From: Ferrimonas kyonanensis DSM 18153
GTDB lineage: Bacteria > Pseudomonadota > Gammaproteobacteria > Enterobacterales > Shewanellaceae
Direction of reading: 5' to 3'
DNA: 64,000 bases
Assembly (NCBI RefSeq): GCF_000425405.1
Contig: NZ_KE384365.1
Coordinates: forward strand, 235,373 to 299,372
The notes under the pieces are model-generated. The model had not been told where the DNA came from. It worked only from the letters and a program-made list of their open reading frames with translations, and searched no databases. A program made the position numbers and the translations under genes. Below are positions 1 to 8,300 of the stretch, one piece after another (position 1 is the stretch's first letter; every line of letters starts with the position of its first letter).

Positions 1-74
1 AGCGGGAACGGCTGCTGGCCAGTCGACCGGAATTTGCGGCGAACCTCAATCGCAGTGGCCGCCACGCCGCTTAA
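1..74 (+). CDS. 3' end of an unidentified gene (partial)
   Basis: The frame starting at base 3 is open from the window edge to a TAA at 72-74, giving 23 codons that end in RSGRHAA. It is convergent with the TetR gene and the two stop codons overlap (71-74), a common arrangement for real convergent genes. The fragment is too short to name a family. It could also be a chance open frame. Confidence 0.4.
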   Translation, partial: RERLLASRPEFAANLNRSGRHAA

Positions 75-835
75 AAGGCTGCGGCCAGTTCATGCTCCTG
101 TTCCAGCGCCAATAGCTGCTCTTCCACCGCCTTGATGACCCGCTCTCGGGACTCGCTGGTCAAGCCGACCCGCCAGTTCAAGGTGTTGGTGATCAGAGCC
201 AGACTCTGATACAGCTTCGCCATCTCATCAAAATTCAGATTCTTGGCGATCATTGGATTGTTGATCATGGTGGTCGCACCGCGCTGACAGGCCACCATGG
301 TGGCATGGGCCACCTCGATTTCCGAATCGTCGGACACCAGTTGCCCTTCGATTCGCGCCGCTTCCACTACTCGTTTCGCCGTCGAGCACGCTTGCTCAAC
401 GAACATCTGCATCTCCTGCAGCCGATAGTCACTGACCTTATCGACAATGCCGTGCGCCCCAGCCAGCGCATTGAACCCCAGGGTCCAGCTGGTTTGTTTG
501 ACGGCCATGGCACCGTACAGGTGCATCGCCAGCCAACGCTCGGCATGGTTGAGGTCGGCACTCATCAGCTCGGGCTGACGCTCTGTTAACAACTCAACGT
601 GCTTGGCGAAGATCGCCACCAGCAAATCTTCTTTGCAGTTGAAATGTTTGTACAGAGTGCCGGCACTGCATCCCGCGCGGGGTGCCAATTCGGAGAAACG
701 AAATGAAACAATGCCCTGTTCTTTAACCAGGCTTTCTCCCAATCTCAGCAGTGCCTGGTCCCGTTGCCGGAAACGCGCATGCACAGGCGAAGCCCAATGG
801 CTCGAGTTAAGCCCTGACTTGGCTTCCTGCTCCAT
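71..835 (-). CDS. TetR/AcrR family transcriptional regulator
   Basis: A 254-residue DNA-binding repressor-type protein. The N-terminal third (about residues 22-75) has the TetR helix-turn-helix with the typical stretch SAGTLYKHFNCKEDLLVAIF. The rest is an all-helical ligand and dimer domain with no recognisable effector. It is longer than the usual 190-220 residues, mainly through an N-terminal tail of about 20 residues. The ATG at 835 is preceded by AGGAG at a good distance, which supports this start. No divergent partner gene lies within 650 bp, so its target is not evident from context. Family assignment is firm; the regulated function is unknown. Confidence 0.88.
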   Translation of the reverse strand: MEQEAKSGLNSSHWASPVHARFRQRDQALLRLGESLVKEQGIVSFRFSELAPRAGCSAGTLYKHFNCKEDLLVAIFAKHVELLTERQPELMSADLNHAERWLAMHLYGAMAVKQTSWTLGFNALAGAHGIVDKVSDYRLQEMQMFVEQACSTAKRVVEAARIEGQLVSDDSEIEVAHATMVACQRGATTMINNPMIAKNLNFDEMAKLYQSLALITNTLNWRVGLTSESRERVIKAVEEQLLALEQEHELAAAF

Positions 836-1489
836 ATACTAGAACTCCTTAATTTTTGAATCTAAAGCAACTGTACGCCTCTAAACTGAAACCGAATGTT
901 AGCTACACCACGTTTAATGAAAGCCAGTAACGAAAATTTTGAAGGCCCGCACATTCAATAACAACAATTCGCCCTCAACGACAAAATGAAACCGCCGAAG
1001 GGCAACCGACTCAGCCCCGCCATCCGCCGCCTGGCGCCGCTTTGCGGGCCCGAAACGGGGCCACGTCACATCCCACTCAGACACCGGCATGCGGTCGATC
1101 CCAGTCTGCGACCACCGGCCAGGGGCCTGCCACTGCGGTGGCCGAGAGACGGTGAAAATAGGAAATAACCGCAGTCATTAACAATTTTTCCCGTTTCTTA
1201 ACCAAGAGCAAAACTAATTATCTGCAATTATCAAATGACAACCAATTTGTTTTTTTCGGCCAGATTCAGGCGCTCGCTTTTATTCTCACAATGATTAATT
1301 ACTGTATTACGAGGATAATTCGACAACTTGTCCAGTGTCGCTGGCAATAATATATCGGCGACAGTGCACGCTCCTCCGCCGCCCTCGCCCGCCCCGACAA
1401 ATCGTGACCAAATTGTGATAAATCCGTGAAACCTTGTTGAGATCCCCCTCCTAGACTGGAGTGAACCTTAACCCAGGAGACGGAAAACC
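836..1489. other. intergenic region, 654 bp
   Basis: No convincing gene. A 60-codon open frame at 986-1168 has arginine/proline-rich composition typical of non-coding GC-rich sequence. From about 1165 to 1360 the sequence is markedly AT-rich, so it probably carries promoters for the TetR gene (leftward) and the spondin genes (rightward). I see no clear -35/-10 pair or operator. Confidence 0.5.
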
Positions 1490-2185
1490 ATGACCCTCAA
1501 ACCCCTCGCATTGGCCGCCCTGCTGGCCGTACCGGCCGCCGGCGCCCAGACCGTCAACGTTGAAATCACCAACCTGACTCAGGGCATCTACTTTACCCCA
1601 CTGCTCGTCAGTGCCCACGACGCCCAATACCACCTGTTTCAATCCGGTACCGACGCCTCTGCCGAGTTGACCGCCATGGCCGAGGGCGGAGACATTACCG
1701 GACTGGTGACCCTGGCCGACAGCATCGGCGCCGTTTCCGCGGCCAATCCGGCTCAGGGCCTGCTGGCGCCGGCGGCCAGCACCAATGCCAGCCTGGAGGT
1801 GGACAGCGGCATGGTGCTGTCGGTCACCGCCATGATCCTGCCCAGCAACGACGGCTTTGTCGGCCTGGACAGCTGGCCGATTCCCTCCGAGCCCGGCACC
1901 TACACCATCAACCTCAACGCCTACGATGCCGGTACCGAAGCCAATGATGAGGTGCTGGTCGCCGGCGCCGGTGGCGCACCCGGCACACCGGGAATGCCCG
2001 CCATTCCCGGCACCAATGGCGGCAGCGGTGCCAGCGGCGTCACCACCGAAGAACCCAACACCAAGGTGCACATTCACCGCGGCAACCTCGGTGACAGCAA
2101 TGCCAGTGGTGGCATCAGCGACGTCGACAGCCGCATTCATCGCTGGCTGAACCCCGTCGCCCGCATCACTGTTACCGTACAGTAA
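1490..2185 (+). CDS. secreted spondin_N domain protein
   Basis: A 231-residue exported protein. Residues 1-19 form a signal peptide ending in AGA before QTVNVEITNL. The body matches the bacterial spondin_N pattern: an N-terminal strand VEITNLTQGIYFTPLLV, a central segment on which small polar and hydrophobic residues alternate, the hallmark YDAGTEANDE near residue 145, a short Gly/Pro stretch (about 160-175) and a C-terminal NPVARITVTV strand. Spondin_N is a C2-like beta fold; in bacteria such proteins are extracytoplasmic and their role is unknown. It is paired with a related lipoprotein 10 bp downstream and with a two-component system, probably as one operon. A stretch HIHRGNLGD may bind metal (inference). 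Confidence 0.82.
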   Translation: MTLKPLALAALLAVPAAGAQTVNVEITNLTQGIYFTPLLVSAHDAQYHLFQSGTDASAELTAMAEGGDITGLVTLADSIGAVSAANPAQGLLAPAASTNASLEVDSGMVLSVTAMILPSNDGFVGLDSWPIPSEPGTYTINLNAYDAGTEANDEVLVAGAGGAPGTPGMPAIPGTNGGSGASGVTTEEPNTKVHIHRGNLGDSNASGGISDVDSRIHRWLNPVARITVTVQ

Positions 2186-2195
2186 GGAGGTCGGC

Positions 2196-2906
2196 ATGAA
2201 TCGCTCGCTCCCCATCCTCACCCTGACCGCCGCCAGCCTGCTGGCCGGTTGCAGCGACAATGACAGCAACGCCATCATTCCCGAGCCGCAGGAGCCCGAG
2301 ATGGCCACCTTCGAGGTCACGGTGATCAACCTGACCGCGGCTCAACCGATGTCGCCGGTGGCCGCCTACCTGCACAACGGCACCGCCAGTGGCTGGCGCT
2401 TCGGTCAAGCCGCCAGCGTCGAACTGGAGCAACTGGCGGAAGCCGGTGACGGCAGTGGTTGGCTCAGCCGTGCCACTGACAACGGCGCCTTCGCCACGGC
2501 CAGCGGTGACGGCATCCTGATGCCCGGGGCCAGCCAGACCCTGAGCCTGACCCTGGAGACCGGCAACACCCTGATGCTGACCAGCGCCACCATGCTGGTT
2601 AATACCAATGATGCCTTTGCCGGCATCAACGGCTGGGACCTCACCGATCTGGCGGTGGGTGACAGCATGACCGTCACCCTGCCGGTGTACGACGCCGGCA
2701 CCGAAGCCAACTCGGAATTGGCGGCCACCATTCCCGGTCCGGCAGGCGGTGGCGCCGGGTTCGACAGCAGCCGCGATGACGTCGACTTCGTCGCCCGTCA
2801 CCCCGGCGTGGTCGGTAATCAGGACGGCGCCGCCGACTCGGCTCTGGACGGCCGCCATAGCTTCGACGCCCCGGTAGCAAGATTGACTGTAATGCGAAGC
2901 CAGTAA
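2196..2906 (+). CDS. spondin_N domain lipoprotein
   Basis: A 236-residue paralogue of the preceding protein with a lipobox (LLAGC, Cys19), so it is predicted to be anchored to a membrane facing the periplasm or surface. After a short DNDSN linker come the family landmarks: FEVTVINLTAAQPMSPVA, NTNDAFAGINGWDL, YDAGTEANSELAATIPGPA and a final PVARLTV. The strong ribosome site AAGGAGG overlaps the stop codon of the upstream gene, so the two are translationally linked. Tandem spondin_N genes beside a response regulator and kinase suggest that the pair is the target or input of that system (inference). Confidence 0.85.
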   Translation: MNRSLPILTLTAASLLAGCSDNDSNAIIPEPQEPEMATFEVTVINLTAAQPMSPVAAYLHNGTASGWRFGQAASVELEQLAEAGDGSGWLSRATDNGAFATASGDGILMPGASQTLSLTLETGNTLMLTSATMLVNTNDAFAGINGWDLTDLAVGDSMTVTLPVYDAGTEANSELAATIPGPAGGGAGFDSSRDDVDFVARHPGVVGNQDGAADSALDGRHSFDAPVARLTVMRSQ

Positions 2907-2924
2907 CCCCGGTCTACTCTGCTG

Positions 2925-2950
2925 TTGCCCCGGCGCCGCGCCCGGGGCAA
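2925..2950. other. GC-rich stem-loop between spondin gene and response regulator
   Basis: Perfect 9-bp arms TTGCCCCGG and CCGGGGCAA enclose an 8-base GC loop, 28 bp before the response regulator start. There is no T-run, so it is more likely an intercistronic stabiliser or partial terminator than a full terminator. Confidence 0.55.
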
Positions 2951-2977
2951 CGGCAACCGACTGGCAAGGGAGGCCGT

Positions 2978-3676
2978 ATGGCACGATTACTGGTGATTGA
3001 AGACGATGCCGACATCAACGCATTGGTGTCCCTGCATCTGCAAGCGCTGAATCACGATATCCACCGCTGTCACGATGGCCACGACGGCTATCAGCAAGCC
3101 CGCCGTGGCGATTTCGACCTGATTGTTCTGGACCTGATGTTACCGGGGATGGACGGTCTGACCCTGTGTCAAACCCTGCGCCGGGAAGGCTGCAACACCC
3201 CGATCCTGATGCTGACCGCCCGCAACAGCGAGACCGACCGGGTGGTGGGGCTGGAGAGCGGCGCCGACGACTACCTCAGCAAGCCCTTCAGCGTTCGCGA
3301 GCTGCAGGCCCGGGTCAAATCCCACCTGAGGCGGGCCCAACTGACCCAGGCGCCCCCCAGCACCAGCCTGGTCAACCACGGCGATCTGCAGCTGGATCCG
3401 GAGCGGCGCGAACTGCAGTTGCAAGGTAAGCCGGTGGATCTCACCAGCACCGAATTTGACCTGCTGTGGTACCTGGCGCAACACCCGGGCCGGGTATACC
3501 GCCGGGATCAGTTGCTGGAAGCGGTCTGGGGCTATCAGCACAACGGCTATCAGCACACCGTCAACTCCCACATCAACCGACTCAGGGCCAAGCTGGAGCA
3601 CGATCCCGGCAACCCCAGGTACGTCCTCACCGTGTGGGGCATAGGGTACAAATTCAATGACAGGCTTTCGATTTAA
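2978..3676 (+). CDS. OmpR/PhoB-type response regulator
   Basis: A 232-residue two-component regulator. The receiver domain (about 1-115) shows the acidic pair at D9/D10, phosphoacceptor D52 in VLDLMLPGMDG, T80 and K102 (LSKPF). A winged-helix DNA-binding domain follows (about 130-230) with LTSTEFDLLWYL, the recognition segment HTVNSHINRLRAKLE and the C-terminal wing VWGIGYKF. Its last 20 bp overlap the next gene, which encodes its kinase. It lies immediately downstream of the two spondin_N genes and may control them. Confidence 0.95.
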   Translation: MARLLVIEDDADINALVSLHLQALNHDIHRCHDGHDGYQQARRGDFDLIVLDLMLPGMDGLTLCQTLRREGCNTPILMLTARNSETDRVVGLESGADDYLSKPFSVRELQARVKSHLRRAQLTQAPPSTSLVNHGDLQLDPERRELQLQGKPVDLTSTEFDLLWYLAQHPGRVYRRDQLLEAVWGYQHNGYQHTVNSHINRLRAKLEHDPGNPRYVLTVWGIGYKFNDRLSI

Positions 3677-5132
3677 CTCGCTGTTTTCCCGACTGGCACT
3701 GGTACTGCTGAGCAGTTTCCTGCTGCTGGCGCTGATGCTGGTATGGTTCAGCCGCCAGTTGGACAACAACTTTCAGGATGAGGTTACCCAAAGGCTGCAC
3801 TTCTCCCTGTCCGAACACATTGTCCATGAAGGGCCGCTGTTTAAAGGCGATGAGCCGGACCCGGTGGCGGTGGAAAAGGCGTTCCACAACATGATGATTC
3901 TCGGCAAGGGGTTTGAGTTCTACCTGCTTTCTCCCAGCGGAAAGGTGCTGAACTACTCGGCCCCCAAGGAGAAGATTCAACGCTTTACCCTACCGATGAC
4001 CGCCATTCATGAGGCGCTGTCCGGCCAGGCCAGGTTGCCGCTGCGGGGACCGGATCCCCGCTCTGGCGATCGCAACAAGATCTTTTCGGTGGCGCCGGTG
4101 GTGATGGACGAGCGCCTGCAGGGCTACCTGTACATCATCATCAACGGCGAGATCTACGATTCGCTGGCCTCGGAGGTGGAAGCCAGTGGCTGGCTGCCAC
4201 TGGCAATGCTGATGCTGATCAGCGGTGCCCTGTTTCTGCTGCTGACCACCCTGGGGCTGTTTGCCTGGCTGACCCGGCCCCTGAGTCGGCTCAGTGGCGC
4301 CATCAGCCAGCTGCAGCGCCAGGGCTTCCACGCCCCGGCGCTGCAGCTGGACAGCCGCGCCCCGGCGCGGGAGATTCAGCAACTGGAACAGGCGTTCAAT
4401 ACCCTGTCGCAGCGACTGCAGAAACAATATAAGAAGGTCAAAAGCGTCGATGAGATGCGGCGGGAATTGCTGGCCCACGTCAGCCACGATCTGCGCACGC
4501 CGCTGGCATCGCTGCAGGGCTACCTGGAAACCTGGATGATGCAGCACCGACAGGGCCAACAGCCCGATCCCACCTACATCGATATCGCCCACCAGAATGC
4601 CGGTAAGATCCATAAGATGGTGGACCAACTGATGGAGCTGGCGCGACTGGAAAGCGACCAGGTACCGATGCAGATGGAGTCCGTCGGCATCGCCGAGCTG
4701 GTTCAGGATGTGCTGCAGAAATACCGCCCCGCCGCCGAGGCCAAACAGGTGCTGCTGGATCTGCACCCCAAGGATCCCGGCCTGCAGGTGGTGGCCGACA
4801 TCGAAAAGCTGGAGCGAGTATTCACCAATCTGGTGGATAACGCCTTGCGCCACTGCCAGGCCGGCGACACCATCACCGTCCGCTTTGTGGCCGCCAGCGA
4901 CGCCCTGGAGGTGTCGGTCAGCGACAGCGGCATCGGCATCCCCGCCTCAGACCTGCCCCACATCTTCGATGCCCACTACAAAGCCGCCAACAGCATTCGC
5001 GGCGACAGCGCCCACAGTGGCCTGGGACTGGCCATTACCAAGCGACTGCTGGCCCTGCACCGCAGCCAGATTGAGGTTTCCAGTCAGGTACAGCAGGGCA
5101 CCGAATTCCGCTTCCAGCTGCAATGGGCCTAG
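3657..5132 (+). CDS. membrane sensor histidine kinase
   Basis: A 491-residue EnvZ/PhoR-like kinase, cognate to the overlapping response regulator. A membrane helix at about 11-31, a periplasmic sensing region (about 32-178) of no recognised family, a second helix at about 180-204, then HAMP (about 205-257). The dimerisation domain has the H-box SHDLRTPLASLQGYLE with phospho-His277. The ATPase domain has the N box (NLVDNALRHC), G1 (DSGIGIP) and G2 (GLGLAITKRLL). The signal is unknown. The 3' end overlaps by 4 bp the stop of the convergent lipoprotein gene. Confidence 0.95.
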   Translation: MTGFRFNSLFSRLALVLLSSFLLLALMLVWFSRQLDNNFQDEVTQRLHFSLSEHIVHEGPLFKGDEPDPVAVEKAFHNMMILGKGFEFYLLSPSGKVLNYSAPKEKIQRFTLPMTAIHEALSGQARLPLRGPDPRSGDRNKIFSVAPVVMDERLQGYLYIIINGEIYDSLASEVEASGWLPLAMLMLISGALFLLLTTLGLFAWLTRPLSRLSGAISQLQRQGFHAPALQLDSRAPAREIQQLEQAFNTLSQRLQKQYKKVKSVDEMRRELLAHVSHDLRTPLASLQGYLETWMMQHRQGQQPDPTYIDIAHQNAGKIHKMVDQLMELARLESDQVPMQMESVGIAELVQDVLQKYRPAAEAKQVLLDLHPKDPGLQVVADIEKLERVFTNLVDNALRHCQAGDTITVRFVAASDALEVSVSDSGIGIPASDLPHIFDAHYKAANSIRGDSAHSGLGLAITKRLLALHRSQIEVSSQVQQGTEFRFQLQWA

Positions 5133-5632
5133 GGCGCTGACTCTGGGCACCAGCGGCCGCTGCCGAACGGCTGCGCCAGCCCTTCGGCCAGCAACAGCGG
5201 CCCGAGCTGGTGGCCATCGAGGTGGGCCTGAGCCAGCACGCTGCGATCGCCACTGCGGCGCTGCTGGCTCAGCACCAGCCGAGCGCCCTGGTCCAACTGC
5301 TGCTGCAGCCAGTAGCTCAGTCCCCGGGCCAGATTCCTCTCCAGCGGACAGCGGTCACTGAGCCCGGGCAAGTCCACATCCGTCAGAGTCACCCACTGCT
5401 CCGTCGCCGATGACGCCAGCTGCAACCGCATCTGCCGCTGCGGTGTCATCCCCAACACGGCCACCACCTGCACCTCTCCGGCCTCGGCACGAGTCTGCGA
5501 CAACGGCTCGGGCGGCGGTTCCGCGGCCGAAGCCGCAACCGACTCCGGCTGCGCATAGGGGCGATTAAAGGTGGTATTGAGGTTGCTGCATCCCGCCAAC
5601 AGCAATGCCCCCCAGATAAGGGCTGTCTTCAT
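5129..5632 (-). CDS. lipoprotein with a degenerate staphylococcal-nuclease-like domain
   Basis: A 167-residue lipoprotein. MKTALIWGALLLAGC is a classical lipoprotein signal with Cys15, followed by a Pro/Ala/Glu-rich linker (about 25-50). Residues 53-165 follow the layout of the SNase/thermonuclease fold: LTDVDLPGLSDRCPLERNLA in the position of the substrate loop, AQAHLDGHQLGPLLLAEGLA matching the usual YLDG...NELLVREGLA, and a final W-C. The catalytic Arg/Asp/Glu set is not clearly intact, so activity is doubtful. The start at 5632 is chosen because it gives a perfect signal; a much longer in-frame extension upstream runs antisense through two other genes and is rejected. Confidence 0.7.
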   Translation of the reverse strand: MKTALIWGALLLAGCSNLNTTFNRPYAQPESVAASAAEPPPEPLSQTRAEAGEVQVVAVLGMTPQRQMRLQLASSATEQWVTLTDVDLPGLSDRCPLERNLARGLSYWLQQQLDQGARLVLSQQRRSGDRSVLAQAHLDGHQLGPLLLAEGLAQPFGSGRWCPESAP

Positions 5633-5703
5633 GTCGCGATTCCCTGCTGGTGAAAACTTCACCATAGCCGAATCCCGGGCTGACGTCCTGCTCAATTCAA
5701 TTT

Positions 5704-5723
5704 TTGTTGCTAATGAAACAAAA
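5704..5723 (+). promoter_or_regulatory. operator-like repeat, copy 1
   Basis: TTGTTGC-TAA-TGAAACAAAA. It is imperfectly palindromic (TTTTGTT ... AACAAAA, 7-bp arms including base 5702) and recurs 42 bp downstream. It lies in the AT-rich promoter region of the HlyD/DUF2955/MarR operon and is a likely binding site for that MarR protein (inference). Confidence 0.6.
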
Positions 5724-5745
5724 TCTGCTATCCTTACTGCCAATA

Positions 5746-5765
5746 TTGTTGCAGGTGAAACATAA
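5746..5765 (+). promoter_or_regulatory. operator-like repeat, copy 2, touching the start codon
   Basis: TTGTTGC-AGG-TGAAACATAA, 16 of 20 bases the same as copy 1 or better in the arms, ending on the first base of the HlyD start codon. The spacing of 42 bp is four helical turns, so two dimers would sit on the same DNA face. Confidence 0.55.
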
Positions 5766-6814
5766 TGAGCAAATACATCTATCAATGGGGCCTGTACCTG
5801 GTGCTGGGGAGCGCCCTGACTTTTTCGCTGTTTCTGATCAGCTCCGATAACCAGGCTCCCTTTACCACACAGGCAGAAGTCCGAAAATCCATCGCCGAAA
5901 TCGCCCCGGAAGTGTCGGCGGAGATCACCGCCATCGCAGTCAACAACGGTGACCATGTCCACCAGGGCCAGTTGCTGATGCAGCTCGATGACAGCCGCTA
6001 CCAACTGGCCTTCAAGCAAGCCCAGGCCGAGCTGAAGCAGGCTCGCCAGGATCATCAGGCCAAATTTGAAGAACTGCACGTCGCCGAAGCCACCCTGGTG
6101 CAGAAGCAGCAACAGGCCAGTAATGCCCACCTGAAACTGGATCGTCACCAGACTCTGGTCACCCAGGGCCTGGTCACTCAAGAAAGTGTCGACGACAGCC
6201 TTAACGCGGCTGCGGTGGCCGACTCGGCCGTGGTCGCCGCACAGGCTGACATTCAGCGGCTGCGGGTACAGCTGGCCGAACACGACGGCAACGCCGCCGT
6301 TGCCCTGGCCGAAGCCAAACTTGAAACTGCCCGGCTGGACCTGATCCGCACCCGCATCACCGCCCCCACCGATGGCACCATCACCAACCTGCAGTTGCGC
6401 CCGGGCACCTACGTCGGCAGCGGCACCGCGGTGCTGTTTCTGGTTAACGACAACGACAGCTGGATCAACGCCGACTTCAACGAGAAAGGCCTGGCGTTGC
6501 TGCAACCGGGGGCCAAAGTGCTGGTGGCCTTCGATGCCATTCCCGGGAAACTGTTTGAAGGGGCCATCACCAGCCGCGAACAGGCCATCTACGACGCCTC
6601 TTCCGAGACCAGTGGCCTGGCAAACATCACCAACGACAGCCGCTGGATCCGCGAACAACAGAAGGTGCGCACCCGCATCCAGGTGCCACAGCTGGATCCG
6701 CGCCTGTTCTCCGGCTCCCGAGCCAGCATTATGATTCATCGCTCCGACAGCCTGTGGGGAAGCGGCGCCCGGCTGTGGATGCAAGTAGTCAGCAATTTGC
6801 GCTATCTGTACTAA
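5765..6814 (+). CDS. HlyD/EmrA-family membrane fusion protein
   Basis: A 349-residue periplasmic adaptor. A single membrane anchor at about 8-27 is followed by the N-terminal half of a biotinyl-lipoyl domain (EIAPEVSAEITAIAVNNGDHVHQGQLLMQLDD), a long alpha-helical hairpin (about 85-195, rich in Ala/Gln/Glu), the second lipoyl half (RTRITAPTDGTITNLQLRPGTYV) and a beta-barrel region. It should bridge an inner membrane pump and an outer membrane channel. The next gene, 12 bp on, is a DUF2955 membrane protein, the usual partner of AaeA/YibH-like adaptors. No TolC gene is present here. Confidence 0.9.
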   Translation: MSKYIYQWGLYLVLGSALTFSLFLISSDNQAPFTTQAEVRKSIAEIAPEVSAEITAIAVNNGDHVHQGQLLMQLDDSRYQLAFKQAQAELKQARQDHQAKFEELHVAEATLVQKQQQASNAHLKLDRHQTLVTQGLVTQESVDDSLNAAAVADSAVVAAQADIQRLRVQLAEHDGNAAVALAEAKLETARLDLIRTRITAPTDGTITNLQLRPGTYVGSGTAVLFLVNDNDSWINADFNEKGLALLQPGAKVLVAFDAIPGKLFEGAITSREQAIYDASSETSGLANITNDSRWIREQQKVRTRIQVPQLDPRLFSGSRASIMIHRSDSLWGSGARLWMQVVSNLRYLY

Positions 6815-6826
6815 GGGGAGCCCCGA

Positions 6827-7843
6827 ATGAAACGCACTACCGACTGGAACGAAGTGGGCCGCATTGCCGGTACGGTCACCCTGTGTATGCTGGCCGGCCG
6901 CTACCTGCACCTGAGCTCTCCGGTGTACCTGGCCCTGTTTCCGATCCTGTCGGTGACCAAGGCCCGCGATTACCGTTGGTCCGGTTTGATCAAGATGTTT
7001 CTGCCGGTGGTGGTTGCCGCCACCCTGGCCCTGTTGACCGTAGAGCTGTTCAGCGATCACCCCTTCATCGTCTGGAGCCTGAGCCTGGTGGGGTTCGATC
7101 AGCTTCGGCGCCGGGCCACCACCCCGGCCAAGCTCGGCGGCCTGATTCTGCCGACCTTTAACTGGATGATGATCGTGGTCTTTGCTCAGCAGCCCAGCTT
7201 CGTCATGGCGGATCGAATTCGAGAGATCGCCCTGAGCCTGGTGATCACCATAGTGGTGATGAAAGCGATGAACGGCCTGTTTCCCCGCACCAGCCAAGCG
7301 GCCGCTTGCGCACCGCCGCCGCAGCCGGTCAGCTATCGGGATCGACTCTGGTACCTGCTGTTACTGGGAGCCGGGCTGGCGTTTCTGATGATTGTCGATC
7401 TGATCTCGGCCACCTTCTGCATGGTGCCGGTGATCATCGCCGCCGCCCAGACCCGCAAGCCTGGCTACCTGGCGGTGATTCGGGCCCGCTTCACCGCCCA
7501 GGTTGGAGGCTGCGCCCTGGCCATGCTGTTTCAGCTGCTGCTGTTGTGGCACCAACAACTGGTGCTGTTTTACAGCCTGAGCGTTTTTCTGCTGGTGTTG
7601 GCCCTGGCCTGGCTCATCGGCCGCAGCCAAGGCGCAGAAAAAGATCTTCACGGCGACGCCCTGCTTGGGATAGCCTTACCCATTCAGCTGTACATGGGCA
7701 CCTCCGACATCGGCCTGCAGGACACCTTCCTGCGCGGCTGGCAATTGTCGGTGACCCTGTTTTTGCTACTGGCCCTCAGCGGGCTGATTTACGGACGCAC
7801 ACACCATGACACAGAGCATCACCTCAATCACCGCGCTGGATAA
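6827..7843 (+). CDS. DUF2955 (FUSC-like) inner membrane protein
   Basis: A 338-residue multi-spanning membrane protein with about ten hydrophobic segments in two blocks (residues 14-145 and 178-325) separated by a short cytoplasmic region with charged and proline residues (about 155-175). The first block contains SPVYLALFPILSV and FDQLRRRATTPAKLGGLILPTFNWMMIVVF, typical of DUF2955. The family is related to the aromatic-acid exporter fold and is found beside HlyD adaptors, as here. Substrate unknown. The MarR gene overlaps its last 38 bp. Confidence 0.85.
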   Translation: MKRTTDWNEVGRIAGTVTLCMLAGRYLHLSSPVYLALFPILSVTKARDYRWSGLIKMFLPVVVAATLALLTVELFSDHPFIVWSLSLVGFDQLRRRATTPAKLGGLILPTFNWMMIVVFAQQPSFVMADRIREIALSLVITIVVMKAMNGLFPRTSQAAACAPPPQPVSYRDRLWYLLLLGAGLAFLMIVDLISATFCMVPVIIAAAQTRKPGYLAVIRARFTAQVGGCALAMLFQLLLLWHQQLVLFYSLSVFLLVLALAWLIGRSQGAEKDLHGDALLGIALPIQLYMGTSDIGLQDTFLRGWQLSVTLFLLLALSGLIYGRTHHDTEHHLNHRAG

Positions 7844-8261
7844 CAGCATGACCTTTCTGATGAGCCTGGCCCAGAAGCAATACCGGGCCCTGTGCACTCA
7901 GCGACTGATGGCGGAATTCGATATTAGCCTGGAGATGGTAGGGGCAATGCGGGCGCTGCAACAGCTGGGCTGCATTCCTCAGCAACAGTTGGCAGACGTA
8001 CTGAAGCGCAACCGCTCGGTGGCCAAACGGTTGGTGGACAATGGCATTAAACGAGGGTTGATTGAAGCCAGTAAGAGCGACACCAACAAGAAGGCGCGCA
8101 TGCTATCGCTGACCGCCGAGGGTCATCGTATCAATGAGGCTTGTACCCCGGTGATTCAGGCGATGTCAGAGGAGTTCTTTGCCGGCGTCACTCCGCAGGA
8201 ACAGCAGCAATTAATGGGGATACTGAAAAAGCTGGTGCGTGACGACGTCAGGGTGGATTGA
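7806..8261 (+). CDS. MarR-family transcriptional regulator
   Basis: A 151-residue winged-helix protein. The central region contains the DNA-binding helices (QQQLADVLKRNRSVAKRLVDNGIKRGLIE) and the wing (SDTNKKARMLSLTAEG), flanked by dimerisation helices. It is the third gene of the HlyD-DUF2955 operon and overlaps it. An internal ATG at 7848, just past the upstream stop codon, is an alternative start. MarR proteins usually repress their own exporter operon and are released by phenolic or other small ligands; the twin repeats at 5704 and 5746 fit that model. Confidence 0.88.
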   Translation: MTQSITSITALDNSMTFLMSLAQKQYRALCTQRLMAEFDISLEMVGAMRALQQLGCIPQQQLADVLKRNRSVAKRLVDNGIKRGLIEASKSDTNKKARMLSLTAEGHRINEACTPVIQAMSEEFFAGVTPQEQQQLMGILKKLVRDDVRVD

Positions 8262-8291
8262 TCGGCCGGCACCGTCCTGGTGCCAACCGAT
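8261..8291. terminator. convergent stem-loop, possible bidirectional terminator
   Basis: ATCGG-CC-GGCACC, loop GTCCT, GGTGCC-AA-CCGAT: 11 pairs with one 2x2 internal loop between two convergent genes. No T-run follows, so it may rely on Rho. Confidence 0.45.
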
Positions 8292-8300
8292 CGGGGAGAG

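Noticed and set aside
986..1168. 60-codon open frame before the spondin genes
   Set aside because: Composition is Arg/Pro-rich as in random GC-rich DNA and no ribosome site precedes it.
5129..7297. A 722-codon open frame on the minus strand
   Set aside because: Only its last 167 codons look like a protein (lipoprotein signal plus domain). The rest is the antisense of the HlyD and DUF2955 genes with Gln/Gly/His-rich composition.
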